Counted from the stretch's first letter, positions 18,039 to 26,362 are shown. The stretch is DNA of 64,000 bases from Actinacidiphila paucisporea (GCF_900142575.1 NZ_FRBI01000022.1:62001-126000), one strand, 5' to 3'. A program made the numbers and translations. Notes: a model not told the origin generated them from the sequence alone.

Positions 18039-18617
18039 TCAGCTCTTCGCCTGCCGGGCTTGCGTGGTCAGTCCCGGGGTGACGAGGGCGAGCCAGCGGA
18101 CGCGGGCGGCTGGGGGCTGGTCGGTGGGTGCGGTGGAGAACAGCAGGTAGATGTCGTTGACGGTGACGTCCGCGTGGATGTCACCGTCGGCCTGCCCGGC
18201 CCGGATGAGGCCGGCGACGGCCCAGCCCGCACGGTCCTCGTCGGCCCGGTTGCCCGGCTCCGCCCCGAGCGTCTGCGCGGCGGCCTTGACTGCGCGGTCG
18301 GTGACGGACTGCTCGACGACGCGGCCGAGGAACCCGATGAGCTCGTCCAGGGCGCGGCCGGCGCCGTCGGTGACGCGGGCGAGCGCGGCCTCGGCATCGT
18401 CAGCGACGCGGGCGACGTATTCGGCGACGACGGCGGCGACCAGGTCGGTTTTGGTAGGGAAATGCCGGTACAGGGTGCCGACGGCCACGCCCGCGGCGGC
18501 GGCTATCTCGTCCATCCCCACGTCGGGGCCATGGGCGGTGATCTGCCCGCCGGCGGCGGTGAGGATCTTCTTGCGGTTGCGGACCGCATCGGCGCGCGGC
18601 GCCCTGGACTGGGTCAC
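18039..18617 (-). CDS. TetR family transcriptional repressor
   Basis: A 192-residue protein with an N-terminal TetR helix-turn-helix (residues about 12-58; MDEIAAAAGVAVGTLYRHFPTKTDLV) and a helical ligand domain. The GTG at 18617 follows a GGAGG-like sequence. It is divergent from the SDR gene, and two copies of TGAAC-N4-GTTCA lie between the starts. Autoregulation and control of the SDR are therefore likely. The inducer is unknown. Confidence 0.9.
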   Translation of the reverse strand: MTQSRAPRADAVRNRKKILTAAGGQITAHGPDVGMDEIAAAAGVAVGTLYRHFPTKTDLVAAVVAEYVARVADDAEAALARVTDGAGRALDELIGFLGRVVEQSVTDRAVKAAAQTLGAEPGNRADEDRAGWAVAGLIRAGQADGDIHADVTVNDIYLLFSTAPTDQPPAARVRWLALVTPGLTTQARQAKS

Positions 18618-18648
18618 GGAGGTGCCTGCCCTTCCACTTGCGTCAAGG

Positions 18649-18686
18649 TGAACTGTGGTTCAGGATAGATAGTGAACCTGAGTTCA
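18649..18686. promoter_or_regulatory. Twin palindromic operator TGAAC-N4-GTTCA
   Basis: Two palindromes share arms TGAAC and GTTCA with 4-base centres: 18649-18662 (centre TGTG) and 18673-18686 (centre CTGA). Their centres are 24 bp apart in the gap between the divergent TetR and SDR genes. They are the best candidates for the TetR binding sites. Confidence 0.75.
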
Positions 18687-18708
18687 TATTAACCGTGAGG
18701 ACCCCGCC

Positions 18709-19542
18709 ATGCCCGCCAAGACCGCTCTCGTCACCGGTGCCTCCTCCGGCATCGGCGAGGCCACCGCCTTCAAGCTGCAGGAACTCGGCTACACCGTCTA
18801 CGGTGCAGCCCGCCGCACCGACCGTCTCGAAAAGCTCGCCGGGCACGGCGTCCACCCACTGGCCATGGACGTCACCGACGAGGACTCCATGCGGACCGGC
18901 ATCGAGAAGATCGTCGCCGAGACCGGCCGCATCGACGTGCTCGCCAACATCGCCGGATACGGCTCCTACGGCGCGCTGGAAGACGTCCCCCTGGACGAAG
19001 CCCGCTACCAGTTCGAGGTCAACGTCTTCGGCGCGATCCGCCTGACCCAGCTCGCCCTGCCCCACATGCGCACCCAGCGCTCCGGCACCGTCGTCAACGT
19101 CACCTCCATGGGCGGGAAGATCTACACCCCGCTCGGGGGCTGGTACCACGGCACCAAGTTCGCCCTCGAAGCCCTCAGCGACTGCCTGCGCCTGGAGGCC
19201 AAGCCCTTCGGCATCGTCGTCGTCGTCATCGAACCCGGCGGCATCGCCACCGAATGGGGCGCCATCGCCGCCGACAAGCTGGAGCAGTCCGCCACCACCA
19301 GCGGCGCCTACACCGCGCAAGCCGCAGCCGTCGCCTCCTCCCTGCGTTCCGAGGCCAACGCCAAGCGCAACTCCCCTCCCTCCGTCATCGCCGACGCCAT
19401 CGGCAAGGCCGTCACCGCGCGCCGCCCCAAGACCCGCTACGCCACCGGCTTCGGAGCCCGCCCCCTGATCGCCCTGCGGCGGATCCTGCCCGACCGCGCC
19501 TTCGACACCGTCATCTCCCGCGCCGTCGGCCTGCCCCGCTGA
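18709..19542 (+). CDS. Short-chain dehydrogenase/reductase
   Basis: The 277-residue protein is a classical SDR: TGASSGIG at residues 9-16 binds the dinucleotide, NIAG stabilises the fold, and Ser133, Tyr146 and Lys150 (YHGTK) form the catalytic set. It should oxidise or reduce a hydroxyl/keto group with NAD(P). The cofactor-binding region has AARRTDRL, where the Arg residues favour NADP. It is divergent from the TetR gene and lies next to its twin operators. The substrate is unknown. Confidence 0.9.
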   Translation: MPAKTALVTGASSGIGEATAFKLQELGYTVYGAARRTDRLEKLAGHGVHPLAMDVTDEDSMRTGIEKIVAETGRIDVLANIAGYGSYGALEDVPLDEARYQFEVNVFGAIRLTQLALPHMRTQRSGTVVNVTSMGGKIYTPLGGWYHGTKFALEALSDCLRLEAKPFGIVVVVIEPGGIATEWGAIAADKLEQSATTSGAYTAQAAAVASSLRSEANAKRNSPPSVIADAIGKAVTARRPKTRYATGFGARPLIALRRILPDRAFDTVISRAVGLPR

Positions 19543-19560
19543 ACCACCGGGAGACGTAGG

Positions 19561-19800
19561 GATGCTGACGGATGGCCCAGGATGCCGGGGCCGGTGATCG
19601 CCGAGCGGATCGGCCGGCCCTGCTCGATGTCGCCGCTGACGAAGAAACCGGCCGTGATTCGGCCGGAGTACGTCGGCATTGGTCCGGTCGACCGGATGTC
19701 CTACGAACCCGGCGAGATCGCGCAGTGCGACGTGTGGTTCCCGGAGCCGGAGGTACAGGTCGCGCCGGGCCCGCAGCGGATCGCTCGTCCGTGCCCCCAT
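19561..19800 (+). pseudogene. IS21-family transposase (IstA) fragment
   Basis: A short frame reads PGPVIAERIGRPCSMSPLTK, then IRPEYVGIGPVDRMSYEPGE, then IAQCDVWFPEPEVQVAPG. This resembles the segment of IstA-type transposases just before and at the start of the catalytic core. The frame then departs from the family after about 65 residues. Neither the helix-turn-helix start, the rest of the DDE domain, nor an IstB partner is present, so this is a scar of an old insertion directly after the SDR gene. Confidence 0.6.
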
Positions 19801-19813
19801 GCCCGGAGCAGCC

Positions 19814-20182
19814 TCACCGGGGCGGGATCGGATGGGTCAGGTTCAGCGGGTTGCCGTCGGGGTCCTGGATGTGGGCCACGCGCTGGCCCCAGGGCATGTC
19901 GTTGGGGGCGCCGCCGACCGAGCCGCCCAGTGCCGGCACTCGGCTGAGCGTCTCGTCGACGTCGTCGACCTCGATGCTGAGCAGGACCCGCGGCGACGCC
20001 CCCGTCCCCGGGTCCTCCCGGGCCACCAGCCCGAGGTCGGTGTCGCCGATGCGCAAGCCGACGTAGAAGGCCGGGCCTTCCGCCGGTACGCGGAAGAACT
20101 CTTCGGCGCCGAACAACTCCGTATAGAAGCCGAGCAGACGGTCGTGGTCGTCGGTCACGATCACCGGTTGGATGGTGGACAT
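19814..20182 (-). CDS. VOC (glyoxalase/bleomycin resistance) family protein
   Basis: The 122-residue protein has the beta-alpha-beta-beta-beta layout of the vicinal oxygen chelate superfamily: VIVTDDHDRLLGFYTELFGAE at the start and the closing HIQDPDGNPLNLTHP. The C-terminal half provides the usual metal-facing Asp/Glu or His positions. Members include lyases, dioxygenases and antibiotic-binding proteins, and no specific reaction can be assigned. It is a single gene on the minus strand. Confidence 0.8.
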   Translation of the reverse strand: MSTIQPVIVTDDHDRLLGFYTELFGAEEFFRVPAEGPAFYVGLRIGDTDLGLVAREDPGTGASPRVLLSIEVDDVDETLSRVPALGGSVGGAPNDMPWGQRVAHIQDPDGNPLNLTHPIPPR

Positions 20183-20425
20183 GGCACTCCTGCGGAGAAC
20201 TGTCGAGAACGGTCCTGTCGGTGGGTAGACCGTCCCCGCCCGGTGAACTCATCGGCAGAACCAAGAACCACCGGGCTACCTCGCGGACTGCGCAGGCGGC
20301 CGCCCTGAGCGTTGTCTTTCCTGCCCCTTGGTTGCCTGCCGGCGGCGAGGAACGGTAAGCAGGCGCCGCGCCTACGAGCGTTCGGGGAACGGCCCCGAGT
20401 GATCCGGGCGGCGGCGGGGGACTGG

Positions 20426-20719
20426 ATGAGCGAGCGCGTGCGCCTGTTGTTGACGGTCGTCTTCTGGGTCGGGTGGGGCGGCCTCGGGATGGCGGCCATC
20501 CACCGGTGGGACCATGAGACGTGGCGTCAGGTGGCGCTCTTTCCCGTTGTCACGGTGGCGGCCGGCTTCTTCGCCGAGCTGAGGCGACGACGGCGCGAAA
20601 GGCCCTCGGCGCCGCCTCCTCCGCCGCTGCGAGCACCCCAGGTCCCTCCGAAAGGGGTTGCGCCATGGTCTACCGAGGTGAGTGGATCGGGGGATGACGA
20701 ACGATCAGGCGGGGCTTGA
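20426..20719 (+). CDS. Small hypothetical membrane protein
   Basis: A 97-residue product with two hydrophobic segments (LLLTVVFWVGWGGLGMAAI and VALFPVVTVAAGFFAEL) and a Pro/Arg-rich tail. I do not recognise the family. The last 26 bases overlap the start of the next gene, which suggests coupled translation. The start at 20426 has no strong ribosome site, though the gene fits the strand and coding bias of its neighbour. Confidence 0.5.
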   Translation: MSERVRLLLTVVFWVGWGGLGMAAIHRWDHETWRQVALFPVVTVAAGFFAELRRRRRERPSAPPPPPLRAPQVPPKGVAPWSTEVSGSGDDERSGGA

Positions 20720-21080
20720 GGCCGATCTCCGGGACGCCGAGGCGCGGCTGCAGTCCGCCGTTCTCTCGGGTGATGTCGACGCGCTGGACCTCCTGCTGGA
20801 CGACCGGGTCGTCTACACGGGGCCCGACGGCCATTCGGTGACGAAAGATGAGGACTTGGAGGCGCACCGGTCGCGGAGCCTGGTCGTCGAGATATTCGAC
20901 CAGGAGGACGTGCAGGTGACGGTCGCGGGGTCCACCGGGGTCACCCGCGTGCTGGTCACCCTCCAGGGGGTCGCCGCGGGTCAGCCCTTCAGCGCCCGGC
21001 TCCTCTACACGCGCACCTGGGTCCACGCGGACGGCTCCTGGCGCGTCCTCGCCGCCCATGCCGGCGCGGTCCTCGACTAG
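20694..21080 (+). CDS. NTF2/SnoaL-like (DUF4440) protein
   Basis: The 128-residue product has the cone-shaped NTF2-like pattern: an N-terminal helix (LEADLRDAEARLQSAVLSGD), VDALDLLLDDRVVYTGPDGH, and the closing strand RTWVHADGSWRVLAAHAG. The family includes isomerases, small-ligand binders and structural domains, so the function is not predictable. ATG at 20694; an in-frame GTG at 20682 is an alternative. It overlaps the small membrane protein gene. Confidence 0.75.
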   Translation: MTNDQAGLEADLRDAEARLQSAVLSGDVDALDLLLDDRVVYTGPDGHSVTKDEDLEAHRSRSLVVEIFDQEDVQVTVAGSTGVTRVLVTLQGVAAGQPFSARLLYTRTWVHADGSWRVLAAHAGAVLD

Positions 21081-21203
21081 CGAAGGGCCGCCGCCCGGCG
21101 AAGGGCCACCGCCCGGCCGGCCCGGACCGCCCCGCCCCGCCCGGACCGCCCCGGCCGTGCCGCCGCCGGCCGCGCTCCCGGCACGAAGTAACCTTCGCTG
21201 CAT

Positions 21204-21246
21204 ACGTGCCCCCGGGCCGCGGTCGGTCCGCGGGTCGGGGGCACGT
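21204..21246. terminator. Hairpin between convergent genes
   Basis: ACGTGCCCCCG (21204-21214) and CGGGGGCACGT (21236-21246) form a perfect 11-bp stem, with further pairing inside the loop. It can serve both the NTF2-like gene and the Cys-rich gene. Confidence 0.7.
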
Positions 21247-21279
21247 GTGCGCGATGCGTACGCGGCGAAGGCGCGGGGC

Positions 21280-21465
21280 TCAGCCCGTGCAGCCTCCGCA
21301 CTGGCACGGGGCGCCGGACTGGCAGCCGCAGCCGCAGCCCGAGCCGCAGCCGCAGGCGCCGAGCTGCGGGAGCGGGGTCCGCAGCGCGGTCGCGGAATCG
21401 GGCGTCGGACGGTCTCCTACGGGAACGCGTACGGCTACGTGCTTGGGCGTGGGGGTCTCCGGCAT
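21280..21465 (-). CDS. Small cysteine-rich protein, metallothionein-like tail
   Basis: This 61-residue gene has a strong GAGGAGG ribosome site about 8 bases before its ATG. The first 35 residues are ordinary (MPETPTPKHVAVRVPVG...), while the last 25 contain eight cysteines in CGCGSGCGCGCQSG and PCQCGGC, mostly spaced by single glycines. Such spacing suits a metal-thiolate cluster or extensive disulfides. It lies 130 bp downstream of phoU on the same strand. No known metallothionein family can be named with certainty. A short cysteine-rich regulatory or RiPP-like peptide is an alternative. Confidence 0.65.
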   Translation of the reverse strand: MPETPTPKHVAVRVPVGDRPTPDSATALRTPLPQLGACGCGSGCGCGCQSGAPCQCGGCTG

Positions 21466-21594
21466 CAGTGCGCCCTCCTCAGGCTTAGCTGCTCACCAGT
21501 GAACTCCCCCACATCACCGCGCATCAAGGGCGCACAAGGGCATATCGCCCACTGGCACGCCACCCGCACGCCCCCCGAACGGGCTAAGCGCCGA

Positions 21595-22275
21595 CTACGC
21601 GCCCTCCACCTCGGTCGGGGCCGGGGACATCGCGCCGACGTGCTCGCCGGTCACCAGGTAGACGACGCGCTTGGCGACGGAGACGGCGTGGTCGGCGAAG
21701 CGCTCGTAGTAGCGGCCGACCAGGGTGACGTCGACGGCGGTCTCGATGCCGTGCTTCCAGCGGTCGTCGAGCAGGTGCTGGAAGAGGGCGCGGTGCAGCT
21801 CGTCCATGCGGTCGTCGTCGGCTTCGAGCTGCAGCGCGTCATCGACGTCCTTGGTGATGACGACTTCGGCGGCCTTGGCCATCAGCCGCTGCCCGAGCTG
21901 GCCCATCTCCAGGATGGTGCTGTGCAGGTCGTTCGGCACGGCGGAGACGGGGAAGCGCAGCCGGGCGAGCTTGGCGACGTGGCGGGCCAGGTCGCCGGAG
22001 CGCTCCAGGTCGGCGCTCATGCGCAGGCTGGTGACGACGATCCGCAGGTCGGTCGCGACCGGCTGCTGGCGGGCCAGCAGGTTGATCGCCCGGGTCTCCA
22101 GTTCGCGCTGGAGGTCGTCGACCTTCTCGTCGGCGGCTATCACGCTTTCCGCGATATTGAGGTCCGCGTCGAGCAGCGCGGTGGTGGCGCGGCCTATTGC
22201 CGAGCCGACCAGCCTGGCCATCTCGACGAGCCCGTCACCTATGGAGTCGAGCTCCTCGTGGTATGCGTCCCGCAT
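21595..22275 (-). CDS. phoU: Phosphate transport regulator PhoU
   Basis: PhoU links the Pst phosphate transporter to the PhoR sensor kinase and dampens the Pho response. The 226-residue product has the duplicated three-helix PhoU bundle, including the E-x-x-D metal sites (VDDLQRELETRAINLLARQQP; ERFADHAVSVAKRVVYL). The start at 22275 follows GGAAGG and gives MRDAYHEELD. The gene is divergent from phoR-phoP across a 225-bp region that contains a PHO-box-like sequence on its strand. Confidence 0.93.
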   Translation of the reverse strand: MRDAYHEELDSIGDGLVEMARLVGSAIGRATTALLDADLNIAESVIAADEKVDDLQRELETRAINLLARQQPVATDLRIVVTSLRMSADLERSGDLARHVAKLARLRFPVSAVPNDLHSTILEMGQLGQRLMAKAAEVVITKDVDDALQLEADDDRMDELHRALFQHLLDDRWKHGIETAVDVTLVGRYYERFADHAVSVAKRVVYLVTGEHVGAMSPAPTEVEGA

Positions 22276-22416
22276 CGCGTTCCTTCCATATGTGCAGAAT
22301 GTACTCAGGCTGTGCCCAGGCCTGTACAGAGGCATGTACGAGGCTTGTCCTCCACGCTGCCACGCTGCTGGCCCAGGGCGTACCCGCCGCGCACCCTGAG
22401 TTAATCAGCACCTACG

Positions 22417-22427
22417 TGAAGGTGAAC
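22417..22427 (-). promoter_or_regulatory. PHO-box-like half site
   Basis: On the minus strand the sequence is GTTCACC followed by TTCA and then CGTAGGT. GTTCACC plus a 4-base spacer is the known PhoP direct-repeat unit of Streptomyces; here one unit is perfect and the next is weak. It lies between phoU and phoR, where autoregulation is expected. Confidence 0.6.
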
Positions 22428-22488
22428 TCTTGGCAACGTGCGTCCGAGAGGTAGCTCTCAGCCCTGTGGAACGCTTGCGCAGGCCACC

Positions 22489-22494
22489 TACCCT
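22489..22494 (+). promoter_or_regulatory. Probable -10 box of a leaderless promoter for phoR
   Basis: TACCCT ends 6 bases before the phoR ATG at 22501, with no Shine-Dalgarno sequence between them. This suggests transcription begins at the start codon. Confidence 0.4.
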
Positions 22495-22500
22495 GGGGCC

Positions 22501-23784
22501 ATGGACGTGAACGCGGCAGTCGCCGCAGCCAGTGCGATAGCCGGTCTGCTGACCGGCGTGATCGCCGTGCTCGCGTTCCGCTGGAGCGAGCGGGAGCAAG
22601 CCCGCCCGACCCGTACCGCACTGCACACGGACGCCGTGCTCCCCCCGGGAGTGGACACCGTGCTGTCCGTACTGAGCTCGTCGGCGGTCGTCCTGGACGA
22701 GGGCGACACCGTGGTCAAGGCCAGCTCGGCGGCATATGCGCTGGGACTGGTACGTGGCGGCCGGCTGGCCGTCGACCAGATGTTGCAGATGGCTCGTGAG
22801 ACCCGGCGGGACGGCGAGATACGCCAGGTGGAACTCGATCTTCCGCGCCGCGGCATGGGCCGCCGGGAAGGCCTCGCGGTCTCCGCCCGGGTGGCACCGC
22901 TGGGCTCCCGGCTGGTGCTGCTGCTGGTCGAGGACCTCACCGAGGCCCGGCGGATCGAGGCGGTACGGCGGGATTTCGTGGCCAATGTCAGCCACGAGCT
23001 GAAAACGCCGGTCGGGGCCCTGTCGCTGCTGTCCGAGGCTGTCATGGACGCCTCGGACGACCCCGAGGCGGTCCTCCGCTTCGCCGGCCGGATGCAGATC
23101 GAGGCCACCCGGCTGACCAGCCTGGTGCAGGAAATCATCGACCTGTCCCGGGTGCAGGACGACGATCTGCTGGACGACGCGGAGCCGGTGGCGGTGGACG
23201 ACCTGGTCACCGAAGCCGTCGACCGCTGCCGGCACCAGGCCAACACCAAGCAGATCACCATGGCCACCGGCACCACCCCCGACCTCTACATCTGGGGCAA
23301 CCGGGGCCAGCTCGCGGCAGCGCTCGGCAATCTCGTCGAGAACGCCGTCAACTACAGCCCGGCCCGCACCCGGGTCGGGATAGCAGGACGCCGGATCGCC
23401 GCGGCCGGGGGCGATCTCATCGAGATATCCGTCACCGACCAGGGCATCGGCATCTCCGAGAAGGACCGCGACCGGGTCTTCGAGCGCTTCTACCGGGTCG
23501 ACCCGGCACGCTCGCGGGCGACCGGCGGCACCGGGCTCGGCCTGTCCATCGTCAAGCACGTCGCCGCCACCCACGGCGGCGAGGTCACCGTGTGGAGCGC
23601 GGAAGGCCAGGGCTCCACCTTCACACTGCGGCTTCCCGAGAGCGGGATCGCCCGCGACCGCGCGCTTCCGCCCGGCACCGACCCGGATGCCGAAGCGGAC
23701 GCGGAACCGGCCGACGAGCCGTCGGACGACCAGCTGTTCCAGACCCTCCCCGAACACATCCCCGCCCCGGAGGTCCTTCCGTGA
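22501..23784 (+). CDS. phoR: Sensor histidine kinase PhoR (SenX3-like)
   Basis: The membrane sensor kinase of the phosphate-starvation system. The 427-residue product has one N-terminal transmembrane segment (residues about 8-27), a PAS-like region (about 52-150), and a HisKA domain with NVSHELKTPVG (phosphorylated His165). The ATPase domain carries NLVENAVNYSP, DQGIGI and GTGLGLSIV. The C-terminus is acidic. Its stop overlaps the response-regulator GTG by 4 bp, so the pair is translationally coupled. The ATG at 22501 is 6 bases after a TACCCT box. Confidence 0.93.
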   Translation: MDVNAAVAAASAIAGLLTGVIAVLAFRWSEREQARPTRTALHTDAVLPPGVDTVLSVLSSSAVVLDEGDTVVKASSAAYALGLVRGGRLAVDQMLQMARETRRDGEIRQVELDLPRRGMGRREGLAVSARVAPLGSRLVLLLVEDLTEARRIEAVRRDFVANVSHELKTPVGALSLLSEAVMDASDDPEAVLRFAGRMQIEATRLTSLVQEIIDLSRVQDDDLLDDAEPVAVDDLVTEAVDRCRHQANTKQITMATGTTPDLYIWGNRGQLAAALGNLVENAVNYSPARTRVGIAGRRIAAAGGDLIEISVTDQGIGISEKDRDRVFERFYRVDPARSRATGGTGLGLSIVKHVAATHGGEVTVWSAEGQGSTFTLRLPESGIARDRALPPGTDPDAEADAEPADEPSDDQLFQTLPEHIPAPEVLP

Positions 23785-24461
23785 CACGCGTACTCGTCGT
23801 CGAGGACGAGGAGTCCTTCAGCGACGCGCTGTCGTACATGCTCCGCAAGGAGGGCTTCGAGGTCGCCATTTCCGCGACCGGGCCCGACGCGCTGGACGAG
23901 TTCGAACGAAACGGCGCCGACCTGGTACTTCTCGACCTGATGCTGCCGGGGCTGCCCGGCACCGAGGTCTGCCGCCAGCTGCGGCTCAAGTCCAATGTCC
24001 CGGTGATCATGGTCACCGCCAAGGACAGCGAGATCGACAAGGTCGTCGGCCTGGAAATAGGCGCGGACGACTATGTGACCAAGCCCTTCTCCTCGCGGGA
24101 GCTGGTCGCCCGCATCCGCGCGGTCCTGCGCCGCCGCGGCGAGCCCGAGGAGATCTCCCCCGCCGCCCTGGAGGCGGGCCCGGTCCGTATGGACGTGGAC
24201 CGGCATGTCGTCACGGTCGGCGGCGGCAAGGTCGACCTGCCGCTGAAGGAGTTCGACCTCCTGGAGATGCTGCTGCGCAATGCCGGCCGCGTGCTGACGC
24301 GCATGCAGCTGATCGACCGGGTGTGGGGTGCCGACTACGTCGGCGACACCAAGACCCTCGACGTCCACGTCAAGCGGCTGCGCGCCAAGATCGAGCCCGA
24401 CCCGGGGGCGCCGCGCTACCTGGTGACGGTCCGCGGTCTGGGTTACAAGTTCGAGCCGTAA
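23781..24461 (+). CDS. phoP: Response regulator PhoP (RegX3-like, OmpR family)
   Basis: The 226-residue DNA-binding response regulator has a receiver domain with the acidic pair VEDEE, the phospho-acceptor Asp52 in LLDLMLPG and the Lys of TKPF. The C-terminal OmpR winged helix includes RVWGADYVGDTKTLDVHVKR and the wing GLGYKFEP. It is partner to the adjacent PhoR kinase and controls Pho regulon genes through GTTCACC repeats. It starts at a GTG inside the end of phoR. A strong terminator follows. Confidence 0.94.
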   Translation: MTRVLVVEDEESFSDALSYMLRKEGFEVAISATGPDALDEFERNGADLVLLDLMLPGLPGTEVCRQLRLKSNVPVIMVTAKDSEIDKVVGLEIGADDYVTKPFSSRELVARIRAVLRRRGEPEEISPAALEAGPVRMDVDRHVVTVGGGKVDLPLKEFDLLEMLLRNAGRVLTRMQLIDRVWGADYVGDTKTLDVHVKRLRAKIEPDPGAPRYLVTVRGLGYKFEP

Positions 24462-24533
24462 ACCGCAGCGCAAACCGCAGCCGAAGGGGCCGTACGGGGG
24501 TCCTACGGGTGAGGGGCCGTACGGGGGCGTACG

Positions 24534-24568
24534 GGTAAGGGTCCGGCGCATGGCGTCGGACCCTTACC
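24534..24568 (+). terminator. Terminator after phoR-phoP
   Basis: GGTAAGGGTCCG (24534-24545) and CGGACCCTTACC (24557-24568) form a perfect 12-bp stem with an 11-base loop. It is placed between phoP and a convergent lipoprotein gene and may work in both directions. Confidence 0.85.
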
Positions 24569-24595
24569 GGCGTTCTCCGGGGTATATAGCGCCGC

Positions 24596-25213
24596 TTACG
24601 GCGTCGGCGTGGCACTGCCCGTCGGCGTCGCGGAGCCGCTCGGGGTGGCCGTGCCGCCGGGCGTCGCGGTGCCGGTCGGCGTGGCCGTGGCGCTCGGGGC
24701 CGCGGAGGAGGGCAGCGAGCTGGGGCCGTACGGCTCGAAGAAGCCGGCCGCGGGTGTCACGTTGATCGGCAGTGCGACCGCGCCGGTGGAGCTGAAGTTG
24801 AAGACCGCGTGCTGCACGTCGCCGTCGCGCAGCGACTCGGCGCCGGTGTCGATGGTCGCGGCCGGGTTGCCCTGGCCGCCGAGCAGCACGGTGCCGTGCG
24901 CGGGGACGGTGATCGTGGCGCCGCCGTTCGCGCCGGACAGCTTCGCGGACAGGCCGCCGGCGAGCTGGACGGCCTGCAACGTCTGGTCGGCCGAGCCGTT
25001 GTTGAACAGCCGGGCGGAGACGGTGGCGGGGCCGCTGGGAGCGGTGAGGACGAAGGCGTTCTGCACCTGGATGTCGCCGACCCTCGCCGACTGGCTGTCC
25101 GGCTCGACTTTCAGGGACTGTGCGCCGTTCCCGGCCGCGCAGGCGGCGAGCGGGGCGAGCGAGAGCGCGACGACGGCGGCGGCGAGGGCGCCGCGTCGGA
25201 AGCTGCGGACCAC
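24596..25213 (-). CDS. DUF461-like lipoprotein
   Basis: A 205-residue lipoprotein: the basic N-terminus, hydrophobic core and LAAC lipobox (cysteine near residue 25) direct export and lipidation. A beta-rich domain follows, with IQVQNAFVLTAP and later GTVLLGGQGNPAATID, resembling the DUF461/copper-chaperone-like (PCu_AC) fold but lacking an obvious H/M metal motif. The tail is a Thr/Pro/Ala/Gly-rich repeat of the PTGTATPGG type, probably crossing the cell wall. It is convergent with phoP. Confidence 0.75.
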   Translation of the reverse strand: MVRSFRRGALAAAVVALSLAPLAACAAGNGAQSLKVEPDSQSARVGDIQVQNAFVLTAPSGPATVSARLFNNGSADQTLQAVQLAGGLSAKLSGANGGATITVPAHGTVLLGGQGNPAATIDTGAESLRDGDVQHAVFNFSSTGAVALPINVTPAAGFFEPYGPSSLPSSAAPSATATPTGTATPGGTATPSGSATPTGSATPTP

Positions 25214-25879
25214 GGCGGCGGCATCTCCTTGGGCAGATTCTGACGATCTTCCAGCGGCCTTAGATTACCGAGCCGCTCCCGCGCCCACACACCGGGTGGT
25301 CCCTCCGTGACGCGCCCTCACCCGACCGGTCCCGCGCCGGCGGGCCGACCCGCCCGCCGACCCGCCCGCCGATCCGGTCGCCCGCCGCGCGCTGTTCGAC
25401 CGGCGTTCGAGCGGTGTTCGACCGGCGCTTTGGCCTCCGTACGCCGCTGAGCAGGCCGGGAGCGCCGAGCGGCCGCCCCGGGGAGCCGTACGCAACATGT
25501 TCGCAATGTATTCCGGCATTACCGCCGTGTGATTACCGGTGGACCGACGCCGGAGGGCGCGCGGGGGATTTCCATGAACGTGCAAAATTGGATCTTCAAC
25601 GCCCGGGAACCCGAACGGAGCAGCGATGATCCACTCGCGCGGGAGTGACGAACCCGGACGTATCGACCGCTGTTCCGTGACTTCCCGGGCCGTGGCGAGT
25701 GGGTTTCCGCTCCGCCGTATACCCGCTCCGACCTGCGGATACCGCGTGCCCGTGGCACCCTCCAGCACGTCCCAGGGGCGCTTGTCAAGCCCCGAGATAT
25801 GCCCTGACCTGCGAAAACGCCATTCAGATGAGGGCGTTCCCGTGTTACCCTGGATAGCCACGGAAGGGGTACCTGTCAC
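25214..25879. other. Intergenic region of about 665 bp upstream of carD
   Basis: No convincing gene was found. Around 25392-25432 the segment GTTCGACCGGC appears twice, 23 bp apart, separated by GTTCGAGCGG. The last 60 bp carry the proposed carD promoter. Lower GC near 25560-25620 could mark a leader or small RNA, but this is not shown by the sequence. Confidence 0.5.
25823..25851 (+). promoter_or_regulatory. Probable carD promoter
   Basis: TTCAGA (25823-25828) and TACCCT (25846-25851) are separated by 17 bases, 28 bases before the carD ATG. A GGAAGGGG ribosome site lies between. Confidence 0.5.
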
Positions 25880-26362
25880 ATGACGTTCAAGGTTGGCGAC
25901 ACCGTGGTCTATCCCCATCACGGGGCCGCGCTGATCGAGGCTATCGAAATTCGCCAGATCAAAGGCGTGGACAAGACCTACTTGGTGCTCAAGGTCGCTC
26001 AGGGCGACTTGACGGTGCGCGTTCCCGCGGACAATGCGGAGTTCGTCGGCGTGCGCGACGTGGTCGGTCAGGAGGGTCTGGATCGGGTCTTCGAGGTGCT
26101 GCGCGCGCCGTACACCGAAGAGCCGACCAACTGGTCCCGCCGATACAAGGCAAATCTGGAGAAGCTCGCTTCCGGCGATGTCATCAAGGTTGCGGAAGTC
26201 GTCCGTGACCTGTGGCGCCGCGAGCGCGAGCGCGGCCTGTCGGCCGGCGAGAAGCGCATGCTCGCCAAGGCACGGCAGATCCTGGTCAGCGAACTCGCAC
26301 TGGCCGAGAACACCAACGAGGACAAGGCCGAGGCCCTGCTCGACGAAGTCCTCGCGTCGTAA
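25880..26362 (+). CDS. carD: CarD family RNA polymerase-binding transcription regulator
   Basis: CarD stabilises open promoter complexes by binding the RNA polymerase beta subunit and upstream promoter DNA. The 160-residue product starts with the RNAP-interaction domain ([20 protein letters not shown]), followed by a helical DNA-contacting domain that includes [17 protein letters not shown] and the conserved Trp of [19 protein letters not shown]. The length is standard for actinobacterial CarD. It has a good ribosome site and promoter. The isoprenoid genes ispD-ispF follow 410 bp downstream, the usual order in streptomycetes. Confidence 0.95.
   Translation: MTFKVGDTVVYPHHGAALIEAIEIRQIKGVDKTYLVLKVAQGDLTVRVPADNAEFVGVRDVVGQEGLDRVFEVLRAPYTEEPTNWSRRYKANLEKLASGDVIKVAEVVRDLWRRERERGLSAGEKRMLAKARQILVSELALAENTNEDKAEALLDEVLAS

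Noticed and set aside
21058-22404. 448-residue plus-strand frame across the Cys-rich gene and phoU
   Set aside because: Antisense to phoU, whose motifs are unequivocal.
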